Assembly: GCA_030602265.1 (NCBI GenBank)
Contig: JAUWAB010000016.1
Span: forward strand, 1 to 63,393
DNA from: Prolixibacteraceae bacterium
Lineage (GTDB): Bacteria; Bacteroidota; Bacteroidia; Bacteroidales; Prolixibacteraceae
DNA length: 63,393 bases
Direction: 5' to 3'
Below, piece after piece: positions 45,334-55,435 of the stretch (position 1 is the first letter of the stretch; every line of letters begins with the position of its first letter). Position numbers and translations under genes: made by a program. The notes under the pieces are model-generated. The model did not search any database, was not told where the DNA came from, and saw nothing but the letters and a program-made list of their open reading frames with translations.

Positions 45334-46755
45334 TTAAACCACCAGGGATAATAAAAGTGTTGCCGCCAGGCCCACAATGGCGACGATACATTCCATAACC
45401 GTCCAGATCTGAAAAGTTTGCTTGATGCTCACGTTGTAATACTCTTTGAACATCCAGAAACCGATGTCGTTGAAGTGTGAAAACATCAGGCTGCCCGAAC
45501 CGGTAGCGATGACCATCAACTCGGGCGAAACTCCCGACTGGACCGCTACGGGAACCATGATGGGTGCTGTGGCCATGGTGGCTACCGTTGCGGAGCCCAC
45601 TGCCAGCCTGAGTACTGCAGCTACGCAAAATCCGAGTATCAATGGATTGAAGGTCAGATCCGAGGCTATTCCCATAATATAGCTGTTGACATCGCTGTCT
45701 TTTAAAACCTGTGAAAAAGCACCACCGGCAGCAATAATCATGATAATCATGGCAATTGAGCCGGTGGCTTTTCCCAGGCTTTTCATCACGCTGTCCATAC
45801 TGTTACCGTTACGCATGCCTAAGGTATATATGCCGATGACCACCGCTGCAAATAAGGCAATATTGGCATCGCTGAGAAATTTCAGGATGGTCAGTACTAT
45901 GGCCCATGTGTTGGCTATATGGGCAGAAAGCCCCTTCCCGATGAAAAATTGTTTGTAAAATTCAGTAATGGTGTTGATACCCTGAGCCAGTAATTCAGCT
46001 TTGGGTGGCACTGTGGTAATGGCCAGATCGATGATGGCCCCGAACAGCATTAAAACGACCGGACTGACTGCCGCAATGATACTTCGGCCTAAGCCGGGTA
46101 ATTCTTCCTTTTTAAATTGATGCTCCTGATACAGCTCTGAAGGGGGCATCACATTAACCTTTCTGAAAAACCTGGAGAGGAAAATTCCGGCTAAAAGACA
46201 GGCCGGAATAACCGGAACCAATCCGTATAACAGAACGAGGTTTACATCTGCCCCGAAAACCAGCGATGCATAAACGGGTGCAGGTGAGGGGGGCAGATAG
46301 CCATGTGCTATCGAAAGTGATGCAGAAAGAGGTATGCCTAAATAAATCAACGGAATTCGTGCCGTAACCGAAAAGGTATATATCAAAGGGATCAGGACCA
46401 GAAAGCTGGCATTGTACATCATGGGCAGGCCAACCAGAAAGCCTGTGATCAGTATGGCATATTGCACATTCTTTAATCCCATATAGTCGATCATGCGGTA
46501 GGTAATGGTATGTGCAGCCCCGCTGATTTCGATCAGTTTGCCTAACATAGCGCCGAAAGTAAGGATCAGGATAATCTTACCCATGGTTCCGCCAATGCCG
46601 TTCAACACCGAATCCAGCACCTCCATCAGGTTCATGCCGTTGAGCAATCCAACAATAAAGGAGGTAATGAGTAAGGCGAAAAACGCATTCCATTTAAACT
46701 TCACAATCAGGAGGAGTAAAAGGAGAATTCCGATTCCAACAATGATCAAAGGCAT
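45334..46755 (-). CDS. GntP-family gluconate-type permease
   Basis: The 473-residue protein has about 12 helices with the GntP features FGAMLGKLIEISGAA, YNASFLVLIPLIY and HGYLPPSPAPVYAS. Family members import gluconate or other sugar acids with protons. It is last in the operon headed by susC at 55435 and follows the amidohydrolase gene by 71 bp. Cargo is probably an aldonate or hexuronate-derived acid liberated by this locus. Confidence 0.9.
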   Translation of the reverse strand: MPLIIVGIGILLLLLLIVKFKWNAFFALLITSFIVGLLNGMNLMEVLDSVLNGIGGTMGKIILILTFGAMLGKLIEISGAAHTITYRMIDYMGLKNVQYAILITGFLVGLPMMYNASFLVLIPLIYTFSVTARIPLIYLGIPLSASLSIAHGYLPPSPAPVYASLVFGADVNLVLLYGLVPVIPACLLAGIFLSRFFRKVNVMPPSELYQEHQFKKEELPGLGRSIIAAVSPVVLMLFGAIIDLAITTVPPKAELLAQGINTITEFYKQFFIGKGLSAHIANTWAIVLTILKFLSDANIALFAAVVIGIYTLGMRNGNSMDSVMKSLGKATGSIAMIIMIIAAGGAFSQVLKDSDVNSYIMGIASDLTFNPLILGFCVAAVLRLAVGSATVATMATAPIMVPVAVQSGVSPELMVIATGSGSLMFSHFNDIGFWMFKEYYNVSIKQTFQIWTVMECIVAIVGLAATLLLSLVV

Positions 46756-46826
46756 ATCCTAAAGATTCAAGCAATTAAAAAATAAAAGTAACTGGTTATT
46801 GTCCGGCCTGCTGGCAGATCTGCTGC

Positions 46827-47864
46827 TCAGACGACGACAGCGCTTTCGGTTTTTTGTAAAAGTAATTTACTTATTTCAATAATAAAACCGGCAAAATTCC
46901 CACCCATATAATCCTGTGCGGTTTGTGAAGTAAACAGTCCGGGATGGTTGCGGACCCTTTCATCGGTATGATCCTTACCTTTAATCAGGCTGTCGAACAT
47001 GGTCCGGTAGCCACCGAAATTCCATGTCATCCTGCCATAGGGTGCATCGCTGCCACAGAAAAGGTTTTTACTGAAGGGTTCACCGGCCAGCGTGTAGGTG
47101 ATCAGGTCGCTTTCAATATGCGTGTCGCGTTTCGCACTAAGCACAAACCGTATGTTTGGCTGTACGAGGCCCAGTTTTCGTGACTTCTGATAAAGATCTT
47201 CCGCCTCGGGATAGCCTGCACCACCGCCTCCCATGTGAACACCGATTACCGGATGATCCGGATGGCGTCGGGCGATGATGGCCAATCCTTCGGCTGGAGT
47301 GTATTCCGTATCGGCTCCATAATGAAAAGCCGGAACGGCCCCCGATTCCACGATAAAATCAACTACGTCGATTACTGTTTCATCGCTAATAGAAAAGGCA
47401 TTCTGGGCCGGATTCATCTTCACGATCGGAAACCCGAATTCACTGATGCAGATTGCCGCCAGTTTTATGGCCAGGTCGGTACCCAGTGATTTTGGGTCCG
47501 TCCAGCCGGCGGGTATAAACCTTTCGGGATATTTTATCGCCGTTTCAAAAATATACCGGTTAGCTTCCAGGAGAGCATTGAAATTTTTATTTCTGTCGGT
47601 TTGATACAGGGTAGTGGCAGGGTTTTGCCAGATCAGGGCCATGTCAACCCCTGCCATGTCCATTTCAGCAATAAGGTCTTCGGCCGATACGGGCCGGCCA
47701 TGGAAATAGTCGGGCGTTTCCCTGATGGCCTCCCTGAATAATTCATCCATTCCGATGGTATCGGTCGCATGTGTATCAGCGTCAATGACCAGTCTGTCTT
47801 TGTGTTTTATAAGAAATTCTATCTGACTGGACAGACGTTGCCGGGCTATAGTTGTCAATTTCAT
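46827..47864 (-). CDS. Amidohydrolase_2-family metal-dependent hydrolase
   Basis: The 345-residue cytoplasmic protein is of the PF04909 type. VIDADTHATD is a variant of the usual DxHxH metal motif (D-x-D-x-H here). VPAFHYG, GVHMGGGGAG and NLFCGSDAPYG supply the later His and Asp ligands. The family includes decarboxylases and sugar-lactone hydrolases such as L-fuconolactonase and L-rhamnono-lactonase. Next to a GntP permease and a secreted glycosidase-like protein, a lactonase acting on a sugar acid is the favoured guess. It lies 13 bp after the GH30-like gene. Confidence 0.8.
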   Translation of the reverse strand: MKLTTIARQRLSSQIEFLIKHKDRLVIDADTHATDTIGMDELFREAIRETPDYFHGRPVSAEDLIAEMDMAGVDMALIWQNPATTLYQTDRNKNFNALLEANRYIFETAIKYPERFIPAGWTDPKSLGTDLAIKLAAICISEFGFPIVKMNPAQNAFSISDETVIDVVDFIVESGAVPAFHYGADTEYTPAEGLAIIARRHPDHPVIGVHMGGGGAGYPEAEDLYQKSRKLGLVQPNIRFVLSAKRDTHIESDLITYTLAGEPFSKNLFCGSDAPYGRMTWNFGGYRTMFDSLIKGKDHTDERVRNHPGLFTSQTAQDYMGGNFAGFIIEISKLLLQKTESAVVV

Positions 47865-47877
47865 TTTGTACGTTTAA

Positions 47878-49356
47878 TTATTCTGCAAAAAAGGTTGTGG
47901 CACTGTTTTTCGGTGCGACATAGAAAATTTCACCGTTTTCAACTTCAAATACTCCGATTTCAATATATTTTTCGTTGTCTCCGTTGGAACGGAATGCCCT
48001 GAACCGCTTACCTGAAGAGCCTTTAATATTTACCACCACGGGCTTTTCCTTGTTTGAGCTGGTATTGACCACCACGAACGCATCGCGGTTTTTGGTGCCG
48101 TTGGAAGAGAAAGCAATCACGGGTATCTCACTGTCCATGGATATGGTATGGGCCACGGCCATCCCCGGTTGTCCGGCCCGTGAAACCTGTTTATAGAAAT
48201 AGTATCCTGGTCTGACCACATAGGTACCGTCTTCATTCACGTTGATGGCGCAACCCGGATTAGGGTCTCCGCCTATCCAGAGAGGTGGGCGTTGAATGCC
48301 GGCCCAGGGTATAATTCCGTTGACCTGGGCTTCGTAGATATTTCCCCAGATTTCCTTAACAAATTTTGCATCCATTTTACTCCAGGAGGTGGATGTACAC
48401 CAGGCATGCAGTCCGGGTCTTTTTGCCCTGAGCATGGCGGTCCCCACCGCAGTATGGCTGCCATACCAACGGTTATCGTACCCTCCGGTATAGAATCCGT
48501 GGGAGGTAATGATTCCCAGGTTTTTTAGGGCCGTCTTATCCTCAGCGAGAGCATCGGCATGCCCCCAGAAGCTGAAACGGTACCAGTGGGTGGGCTCGCC
48601 ATTGGTAATCCAGACATCCTTCAGTCCGGCCTTATTCAGCATCGGGCGGGTGAATTTCAGAAAGTCGGTTACCTGTTCCGCGGGCCAGAACATATTGTAA
48701 TCGTGTCCCGAACCTATATTCCCGTCTTTGCCGTCCCATGGCCAGCGCTCCCAGTCTTCACCCTCATTATGCAATGAGATATATTTAATGGGGAAGTTTT
48801 CTTTTTCTTTCAGGAATTTGGCCCAGTTAATCAAATAGTTGGCCAGATCAAATTTATGAGCAGGATCCAGATCCCGGCCCCGCAGCGTTTTCTGCAAAGT
48901 CATATAAGCGGGTGGGCCATACAGGGTGGTGATGATGGTCAGATCATCCCCCCGTGCACGGGTTTTATCCAGTCCGCGCCTGAAGAACTCTCTCATATTC
49001 CGGGTAGTGGTCTCATGGTCATATGCACCGCCTGCTTCCTTTTGCTGAAAAGGGTCCAGGAACATTTTTACGAGTCCGACCTTCAGTCCGTCGTCACCAA
49101 AAATCAGGTCAGTCACTTCGTTGCGGCTTTGTTCCGACATAATACTGAAACCACCGTAATCAGTAGGATTTGTTGAATAATCTATCGTTTGGGCTGTCTC
49201 CACATAGTTGAACCCAAATCCATCCCAGGTGCGGAGCTTCTTTGAGAAGTCGACTGTTACAGGGCAACCTCTGAATACCGGAAACTGTGCCCAGGAAGTA
49301 CTAGCCATCATCAGGATACAGACCAGGGTGGCCAGAAATAGTTTTTGTTTGTTCAT
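47878..49356 (-). CDS. GH30-like secreted protein lacking the usual nucleophile Glu
   Basis: The 492-residue protein has a signal peptide ending MASTSWAQ. The clan GH-A barrel starts KLRTWDGFGFNYVETAQT; the acid/base Glu198 is in ISLHNEGEDW. At the position of the GH30 WxSExS/WxTExS nucleophile motif, the sequence reads WCTSTSW (residues 319-325), with Ser322 (codon TCC) in place of Glu. A C-terminal beta-sandwich (DAFVVVNTSSNKEKPVVVNI) completes a GH30 layout. It lies between a substrate-binding lipoprotein and the amidohydrolase. It may be a binding protein, use another residue, or belong to a distinct subfamily. Confidence 0.75.
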   Translation of the reverse strand: MNKQKLFLATLVCILMMASTSWAQFPVFRGCPVTVDFSKKLRTWDGFGFNYVETAQTIDYSTNPTDYGGFSIMSEQSRNEVTDLIFGDDGLKVGLVKMFLDPFQQKEAGGAYDHETTTRNMREFFRRGLDKTRARGDDLTIITTLYGPPAYMTLQKTLRGRDLDPAHKFDLANYLINWAKFLKEKENFPIKYISLHNEGEDWERWPWDGKDGNIGSGHDYNMFWPAEQVTDFLKFTRPMLNKAGLKDVWITNGEPTHWYRFSFWGHADALAEDKTALKNLGIITSHGFYTGGYDNRWYGSHTAVGTAMLRAKRPGLHAWCTSTSWSKMDAKFVKEIWGNIYEAQVNGIIPWAGIQRPPLWIGGDPNPGCAINVNEDGTYVVRPGYYFYKQVSRAGQPGMAVAHTISMDSEIPVIAFSSNGTKNRDAFVVVNTSSNKEKPVVVNIKGSSGKRFRAFRSNGDNEKYIEIGVFEVENGEIFYVAPKNSATTFFAE

Positions 49357-49374
49357 GGTAATATGTTTTTTATA

Positions 49375-50361
49375 TTATTGGATAATTGTTGTATCGTTAA
49401 TTAATTCTGAATCAGGGATTAATCCGATTTTGTCTGCCAGCGTTTGGTTAAGCCATTTTTTGCTCAGGCTGTTCGAGGTAAATCGAATATCTTCCGGGGA
49501 GGTGCCTCGTAAAATCTTTTTTACGGATGAAGATGCCCATTCACCCTGTTCCCGGGGTATTTTGGTCAGTCCGAAGACGGCAAAAGGCATCATGAAATCG
49601 TCGCAGGTGAATACCGGTTTTTTGATGTTTGCTTCCACCCAAGATTGTGCTTCGGCTGCATCCCAGCCGGCAATGGCGCCGTTGGTAGGTATGTAGATCA
49701 GGTCGGCGGTGGTTTGCAGCATTGCAAACCGCTCTTTCCAGGACCCGAAATCGTCGACCAGATGATATTCCGGCGTAAGCCCCAGGTTGCGATAAAGTGT
49801 GTCGAGCAGCAGGGTATTGTTTTGTTCCGAAAGTGAGTTTTCCGAAAGGATGGCGATGTTCCAGCTGTCGGGGTATATTTTGATCAGTTCGTGAATAGCT
49901 TGTCTGAGCGGCAAAACTTCCAGCATTCCGGTGACATTCCGGCGGGGAAGGTTGTACTGTTGGGCCGACCAGTTTACGCCGCAAAATACAAATGGTATGG
50001 TTGGATTTTTTTCTATGAAACTTCGCATATGCTTCACGGCATCATCGTCAGACAGGATTACCGCACCGGGTTTGAGGCCGGATATTTCGTTGGCAAAACT
50101 GTCGGCAGCTTGACTGAGCCACTCTGGCGACGGGTTCCGCTTTGCGTCCAGAAACCGGATCTGAAGATTATATTCCTCTTCAGGAAATGCTTCCCGGATG
50201 GCCCGCATAGCCTCATCGCTCGGCGGATAACCTTCGTGGTAGGAATTGATGTACACAATGGTTTGCCTTCCTGAATAATTACAGGAATATGGCAGTATTA
50301 AACAAAGGTAAAGGAGTACCCGCCACCTGGTAAGCTTATATTTTTTTTCCGTTAATCCCAT
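49375..50361 (-). CDS. ABC_sub_bind-type substrate-binding lipoprotein
   Basis: The start is placed at the ATG at 50361 (MGLTEKKYKLTRW) with GAAAGA just upstream; 50388 is an alternative. The 328-residue product has a hydrophobic segment and lipobox LPYSC. IVYINSYHEGYPPSDEAMRAI, PGAVILSDDDAVKH and PFVFCGVNW match the ABC_sub_bind (PF04392) periplasmic-binding fold, which in other contexts feeds ABC importers or sensor kinases. No ABC genes are nearby. It occupies the place of SusE/SGBP in the operon, so ligand capture or sensing is inferred. Confidence 0.8.
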   Translation of the reverse strand: MGLTEKKYKLTRWRVLLYLCLILPYSCNYSGRQTIVYINSYHEGYPPSDEAMRAIREAFPEEEYNLQIRFLDAKRNPSPEWLSQAADSFANEISGLKPGAVILSDDDAVKHMRSFIEKNPTIPFVFCGVNWSAQQYNLPRRNVTGMLEVLPLRQAIHELIKIYPDSWNIAILSENSLSEQNNTLLLDTLYRNLGLTPEYHLVDDFGSWKERFAMLQTTADLIYIPTNGAIAGWDAAEAQSWVEANIKKPVFTCDDFMMPFAVFGLTKIPREQGEWASSSVKKILRGTSPEDIRFTSNSLSKKWLNQTLADKIGLIPDSELINDTTIIQ

Positions 50362-50477
50362 TCTTTCACAATAATACGAAGTAAGCACTGGATTTCAAGA
50401 TGTTCAACAGACTTTAATATTTCAGGGCAGATACCTGGCAGTAACGATTTACTGCCAGGATATTCTGCATGATTTTA

Positions 50478-52112
50478 TTATTCCCATCCGGGATTTTGCA
50501 CAAGTTCTTTGTTCAACTCCATCTGGGTGATAGAGAAGGGCATCAGTTTATATTTATCCTGCCTGATCCGGTTCAGGTCAATAACCTGTTTTGGCCTGAT
50601 ATTTAGATTGGGATCTGCTCCGATGGACGAGTCTGCCACTTTTTTGGTAAAGATATCCCAGAATCTTTTACCGTCGAACCATGCATGACCTTCAATGACA
50701 AATTCCTTTCGCCGTTCGGTGTATACTGCTTCCCTGAAGCTTGCTTTACTCAGGTTTGCATAATCAATTGCAGCATCGGGTGTTCCGATTGGCTTGCCAA
50801 ATGCCCTGCGCCTTACCATGTTAAGGTAGCTGTAGGCTTCGGCATTAGGGCCATTGTTGGTTTCATTCAAAGCTTCAGCAAGCATAAGCAGTACGTCCGA
50901 ATATCTCAGGATCACATAGTTGGGTTCTTCTGCATTTCCACGGGCGGTAATATCCGTGTCAATGAACTTCCGGAAACCCGGAACAGAGGCATTTACAATA
51001 CTGCGTGCCACCAACGAATTGTCGTCCGTTCTGCGCCATGTCCCGATCAGTGGATCTGTAGCCGGATCGAAATAGACCTCAATATTGGAGACCGTACCGA
51101 TTTTGATTTTCATTCGGTCGTGAAAAGTCACCTCCCTGCGAAGGTCTCCGGTTTCAAATGATTTGTAAAAGTCGATATTGGCCAGATAGTCATAGTAGGA
51201 GATCATATAGAGTTCCTGGGTGGTACTGGTTGCCAGGAAGGGCGTGAGATTTCCGCCAAGGCCGGCTTTCCTGATATATTGTATGTCAAAAATGATTTCA
51301 GCGTTATTTTCATTGGTCATGCTGAAGAGGTTTGCATAGGAGGGTATGAGTGTGCGGTCGCCTTCACTGACGCAAGCTTTCAGTATGTCAACAGCCTTCT
51401 GATAATCGCCCGCTTGTGCTACAGCGGTGTCGCTGGCCCTGGTCAGATAGACTTTGCCCAACAGCGCCTGGACTGCACTTCTGCTTACCCGACCCTTATC
51501 ACCGGCTCCGTAGGCGCTTGTTTTGGGAATGCCTGCCGATTCATAAACCCAGGTTAGATCCTTGATTATCTGGGTATAGACTTCGGCAGCTGTAGCCCTT
51601 GGGAACGACAGTGTCCTGAAGTCGGTCGTAGGGGTGAGTTTGAGTGGAACACCGCCATAAATCCGGACCAGGTTAAAATAGGCCAATGACCTGAGAAAAG
51701 TTGCCTCGCCGATTACTCTTTGTTTCAGACTTTCTAACATTTCACATTTCGGGACATTGGCAATCACCTGGTTTGCCCGCTCAATCATGCGGTAATGGCC
51801 CGAATATGTTCCGCTGAAATGTCCAACTTCAAAATTCCAGGTATCCCACCTGCTGTAGGCGTCCCCGACATTAAGGCGGGTAGTGACACATTCGCTGGTA
51901 TATTCATTCAGCATAAGCAAATCTGACTGGTACATGCCTGATTCTGTCAGGGCCCTGTATACGCCGTTTAAGGCGGTCAATGCATCACTTGATGTCCTGA
52001 AATAATTGTCTTCGGTAATAATGCTGTATGCCTTGTCCTGAAGAAATTCATCATGGCAGCTGCTGAACATCATCAGGAAGATAATAATCGCTGTGGTTAT
52101 TTTTGTCTTCAT
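50478..52112 (-). CDS. SusD/RagB-family glycan-binding lipoprotein
   Basis: The start is the ATG at 52112 (MKTKITTAIIIFLMM), one codon after a GTG. The 544-residue protein has a lipobox MMFSSC followed by HDEFLQDKAYSIITEDNYF, the usual SusD beginning. EATFLRSLAYFNLVRIYGGVPL, the LLMLAEALNETNNG block and RRKEFVIEGHAWFDGKRFWD are diagnostic. It pairs with the SusC protein 20 bp upstream. Confidence 0.95.
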   Translation of the reverse strand: MKTKITTAIIIFLMMFSSCHDEFLQDKAYSIITEDNYFRTSSDALTALNGVYRALTESGMYQSDLLMLNEYTSECVTTRLNVGDAYSRWDTWNFEVGHFSGTYSGHYRMIERANQVIANVPKCEMLESLKQRVIGEATFLRSLAYFNLVRIYGGVPLKLTPTTDFRTLSFPRATAAEVYTQIIKDLTWVYESAGIPKTSAYGAGDKGRVSRSAVQALLGKVYLTRASDTAVAQAGDYQKAVDILKACVSEGDRTLIPSYANLFSMTNENNAEIIFDIQYIRKAGLGGNLTPFLATSTTQELYMISYYDYLANIDFYKSFETGDLRREVTFHDRMKIKIGTVSNIEVYFDPATDPLIGTWRRTDDNSLVARSIVNASVPGFRKFIDTDITARGNAEEPNYVILRYSDVLLMLAEALNETNNGPNAEAYSYLNMVRRRAFGKPIGTPDAAIDYANLSKASFREAVYTERRKEFVIEGHAWFDGKRFWDIFTKKVADSSIGADPNLNIRPKQVIDLNRIRQDKYKLMPFSITQMELNKELVQNPGWE

Positions 52113-52135
52113 CACGATTTAAAGTTAAGTGTGAA

Positions 52136-55100
52136 TTAAAATGATAAATTAATTCCCGCCATGTATGATTTGGCCAAAGGATAGGAACCCATGTCAACTC
52201 CCTGGTTGATATTATTTTGCCCCTGTTGGTTTACTTCAGGGTTATATCCGAGGTAGTTGGTAATGGTGAAAAGGTTCTGTCCTGAAAGATATATTCTGGC
52301 AGCTATTCCTTTATCTCTGAGCGTTTGACTTGGTACATTGACTGTCATGCGCAGGTTTTTCAGCCTGAAATAGCTTCCGTCTTCAATAAAGAAGTCACTG
52401 TAAACACCCGAAGGGATGCGCTGAACAATACCGATCCGGGCATTGGCTTTCGGGTACTTTGCATTTGGATTGTCGGGTCGCCAGGCATGATCATACCGGT
52501 CCTGCGAAATATTGTGCTGATACATCTCATCATACAGGTCGCGCCTGTTCAGGTTCAGGACTTTATTCCCATAAACCCCCTGGAAGAATGCGGAGAGTTC
52601 AATAAATTTCCAGGAGAATGTGTTGTTCCACCCGTAAACAAATTTTGGGTGCGGACTGCCCAGGATAACCCGGTCATTTTGATCAATTATGCCATCCGGA
52701 TCGGTGTAATTGCCATTCTCATCCAGTTTTCCTGAAATATCTTTATATCTGGCAGAGCCTATGTCGGGGACAACATTTCCTGCATAGCGGAGGGTATTGC
52801 TGTTGACTTCCTCCTGTGTTTTGTAAATGCCATCCGTCAGCAAACCAAAGAAAGATCCCACCGGGTAGCCTACTTTAACGAGGTTTCCGGAGTTAAAGGC
52901 ATCACCGTAGTCGTAGCTGAATCTGGCCCCCCTGATCTGGGTGGAGGTTCCCAGGTCCAATACTTTATTTCTGTTGGCGGCGTAATTTATGTCGGTTCTC
53001 CATTTGAAATTTTTGGTATCCACCACCCAGCCTCCGATGGAGAATTCAATACCCTTGTTTTCGAGTGTGCCTACGTTTCCTGTTGTTGAACCGTAACCCA
53101 GTTCGGTCGGGATGTTATAGGTCATCAGCAAATCAAAAGTCTTTTTGTAGTAAAGGTCAAAGGTGAAACTGATGCGTTCGCTGAGGAATCCCATATCGGC
53201 ACCCACATCATATTGGTTGGTGGTTTCCCATCGCAGGGTCGAGTTCCCTACAATCGGCATATAGGCATTAACTTCCTGTCCACCAAAAGTGTATTTCCCT
53301 CTTGAGTAGCGGGTTATCGACTGGTTGACGCCGATTTCCTGGTTTCCGGTACGTCCGGCACTGGCCCTGAGTTTCAGGGTGCTGAAAAGATCGAGCGATT
53401 TGATAAAATCTTCCTCACTCATTTTCCATGCGAGAGCGGCCGACGGGAAAAATCCCCATTTATTGTCTTTGCCGAATTTTGAAGATCCGTCGGCACGGGC
53501 AGAGACCGTCAGCAGATATTTATCGTTAAAGACATAATTCAGTCTTCCGAGATAAGACGCCATCGTCCATTCCGTATAGTTGGAATATACCCCCGGGCCT
53601 CCGTTCTGGGTTCCGGCAGCAATATCATAAAACATGGTGATATCGTTGTCGAATATACTGTTCGACATACCACTTCTCTGCACGGTGCGTTTTTGGAGTT
53701 CATAAACACCCAGAGCGGTCAGGCGGTGTGATCCCAGACTTAAATCATAGGTCAGCATATTGGTATTCAGTAGGCTCAACGCTTTGGTGTAGCCTATGGA
53801 AGCGCTTCCTTTTCTGTTGAACGGGTCTTTGTTGTTTGAGAAATAGTAGTTACGTTCCCTGTTGTCCAGGTCAAAACCGACAATCGACCGGAAGGAGAGA
53901 CCTTTTAAGGGCTTTAATTCGACGAACATATTGCCCAGGGTCCGGTCAGCAATAGTCTGATCGGTCATTTCATTGATCAGGTGCACGGGGTTCAAACGGT
54001 TATAAGGGCTGTATCCCGGTACAATGGCATCTTCGCGCCGCGAATAGTTTCCGGTGGTCTCGTTATATACCGGAAGCATTGGAATATAGGCTAATGCAGA
54101 GAACAAGGCACTGGAGTTGGCATTTCCGGAACCCCCTTCAAAGGCCTGGTCGTTAATGGTCCTGGAGAAAGACATACTGTTGCCGACTTTCATCCAGTCC
54201 TTAACCTGCGACTCCAGGTTCATGCGCAGAGAGTACCTGTCGAATCCCGATTTTTTGATAATACCGTCCTGACTGTAGTAGTTACCTGAAATGGAGTAGG
54301 TACTTTTTTGGGTGCCTCCCGTTACGGATAACTGGTAGTTGGATACCGGTGCATTTGACTGCAGAACTTCATTCTGCCAGTCGGTGTCGTACTTTGGATT
54401 GGCGATCTGTTCGCTGGTGAACGGAGCTGTTTCTCCGCCATTTACAGCACCTTCATTAGCCCATCGCATAAGATCGGAGGCGTTGAGGACATCGAATCTT
54501 TTGGTTATATTCTGAACACCCCGGTAAGTGTCAAATTCGAATCGTGCCTGTCCGGCCTGCCCGCGTTTTGTTGTGATTAAAACCACGCCGTTGGCTCCCC
54601 TTGAACCATAGATGGCGGTTGCACTGGCATCTTTGAGAACTTCAATGGATTCGATATCGCTCGGGTTGAGTGATGCCAGAGCGTTAGGCGCGGTGCGCAA
54701 CTCATTGAACTGGCCTCCGCCCGGGTTGACCTCGTTGTTGTTGCTGTAAACAGGAACCCCGTCGATAACGTATAACGGCTCATTACCCCCCTGTATGGAG
54801 TTGCCACCGCGGATGCGCACGGAAATACCACCACCCGGTGCGGAAGAAGCCTGAGTAACCAGCACTCCTGCTGCTCTTCCCTGTAAGGCAGTTTCAATGG
54901 AGACTGAGGATACTTTCTGGATCTCATCAGCGCCGATCCGGCTTACTGATCCGGTAAGGTCACTCTTTCTGACTGTTCCGTATCCGATCGCAACCACTTC
55001 TCCCAATCCTACGGTTGCCTCTTCAAGGATTACCGTTATGTTACTTTGCCCATCGGCTGACACCTCTTTTGAGATCATTCCCACAAATGAGACAAGCAAA

Positions 55101-55435
55101 ACCTTGCCTGGTCCGCCTGTATTGAGTACGAAGCGACCGTTCGTATCGGTTATCGTACCATTCAGCGTACCCTTTACAACCACCGATGCCCCGGGCAGGG
55201 GTTCTCCTGATCTGGTGGTGACCAAACCGGTTATGGTGTTCTGGTTTTGCTGCTCTACGGCATAATAGTGTTCAGAACTGACGATTCTTCCGTCTGCTGG
55301 AAATTCATTTGGCAGATCATTCGCTGTAACCATAATTACCGATCCAATCAGCAACAGGAGGAATAAGGTGAAAATCCGCCCTGCTTTTTTTTGACATTCC
55401 TGATCAGGAATGTCCGTAAACCACTTTTTTTTCAT
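52136..55435 (-). CDS. SusC-family TonB-dependent outer-membrane receptor
   Basis: The 1099-residue protein begins MKKKWFTDIPDQECQKKAGR, with a long signal-anchor (FTLFLLLLIGSVIMVTA) and a CarboxypepD_reg domain (ITGLVTTRSGEPLPGASVVVKG). The SusC box GLGEVVAIGYGTVRKSDLTGSV and DASATAIYGSRGANGVVLITTKRG of the plug are classic. The barrel ends YMAGINLSF. It heads the six-gene minus-strand operon ending at gntP and is divergent from a LacI-type regulator. Confidence 0.95.
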   Translation of the reverse strand: MKKKWFTDIPDQECQKKAGRIFTLFLLLLIGSVIMVTANDLPNEFPADGRIVSSEHYYAVEQQNQNTITGLVTTRSGEPLPGASVVVKGTLNGTITDTNGRFVLNTGGPGKVLLVSFVGMISKEVSADGQSNITVILEEATVGLGEVVAIGYGTVRKSDLTGSVSRIGADEIQKVSSVSIETALQGRAAGVLVTQASSAPGGGISVRIRGGNSIQGGNEPLYVIDGVPVYSNNNEVNPGGGQFNELRTAPNALASLNPSDIESIEVLKDASATAIYGSRGANGVVLITTKRGQAGQARFEFDTYRGVQNITKRFDVLNASDLMRWANEGAVNGGETAPFTSEQIANPKYDTDWQNEVLQSNAPVSNYQLSVTGGTQKSTYSISGNYYSQDGIIKKSGFDRYSLRMNLESQVKDWMKVGNSMSFSRTINDQAFEGGSGNANSSALFSALAYIPMLPVYNETTGNYSRREDAIVPGYSPYNRLNPVHLINEMTDQTIADRTLGNMFVELKPLKGLSFRSIVGFDLDNRERNYYFSNNKDPFNRKGSASIGYTKALSLLNTNMLTYDLSLGSHRLTALGVYELQKRTVQRSGMSNSIFDNDITMFYDIAAGTQNGGPGVYSNYTEWTMASYLGRLNYVFNDKYLLTVSARADGSSKFGKDNKWGFFPSAALAWKMSEEDFIKSLDLFSTLKLRASAGRTGNQEIGVNQSITRYSRGKYTFGGQEVNAYMPIVGNSTLRWETTNQYDVGADMGFLSERISFTFDLYYKKTFDLLMTYNIPTELGYGSTTGNVGTLENKGIEFSIGGWVVDTKNFKWRTDINYAANRNKVLDLGTSTQIRGARFSYDYGDAFNSGNLVKVGYPVGSFFGLLTDGIYKTQEEVNSNTLRYAGNVVPDIGSARYKDISGKLDENGNYTDPDGIIDQNDRVILGSPHPKFVYGWNNTFSWKFIELSAFFQGVYGNKVLNLNRRDLYDEMYQHNISQDRYDHAWRPDNPNAKYPKANARIGIVQRIPSGVYSDFFIEDGSYFRLKNLRMTVNVPSQTLRDKGIAARIYLSGQNLFTITNYLGYNPEVNQQGQNNINQGVDMGSYPLAKSYMAGINLSF

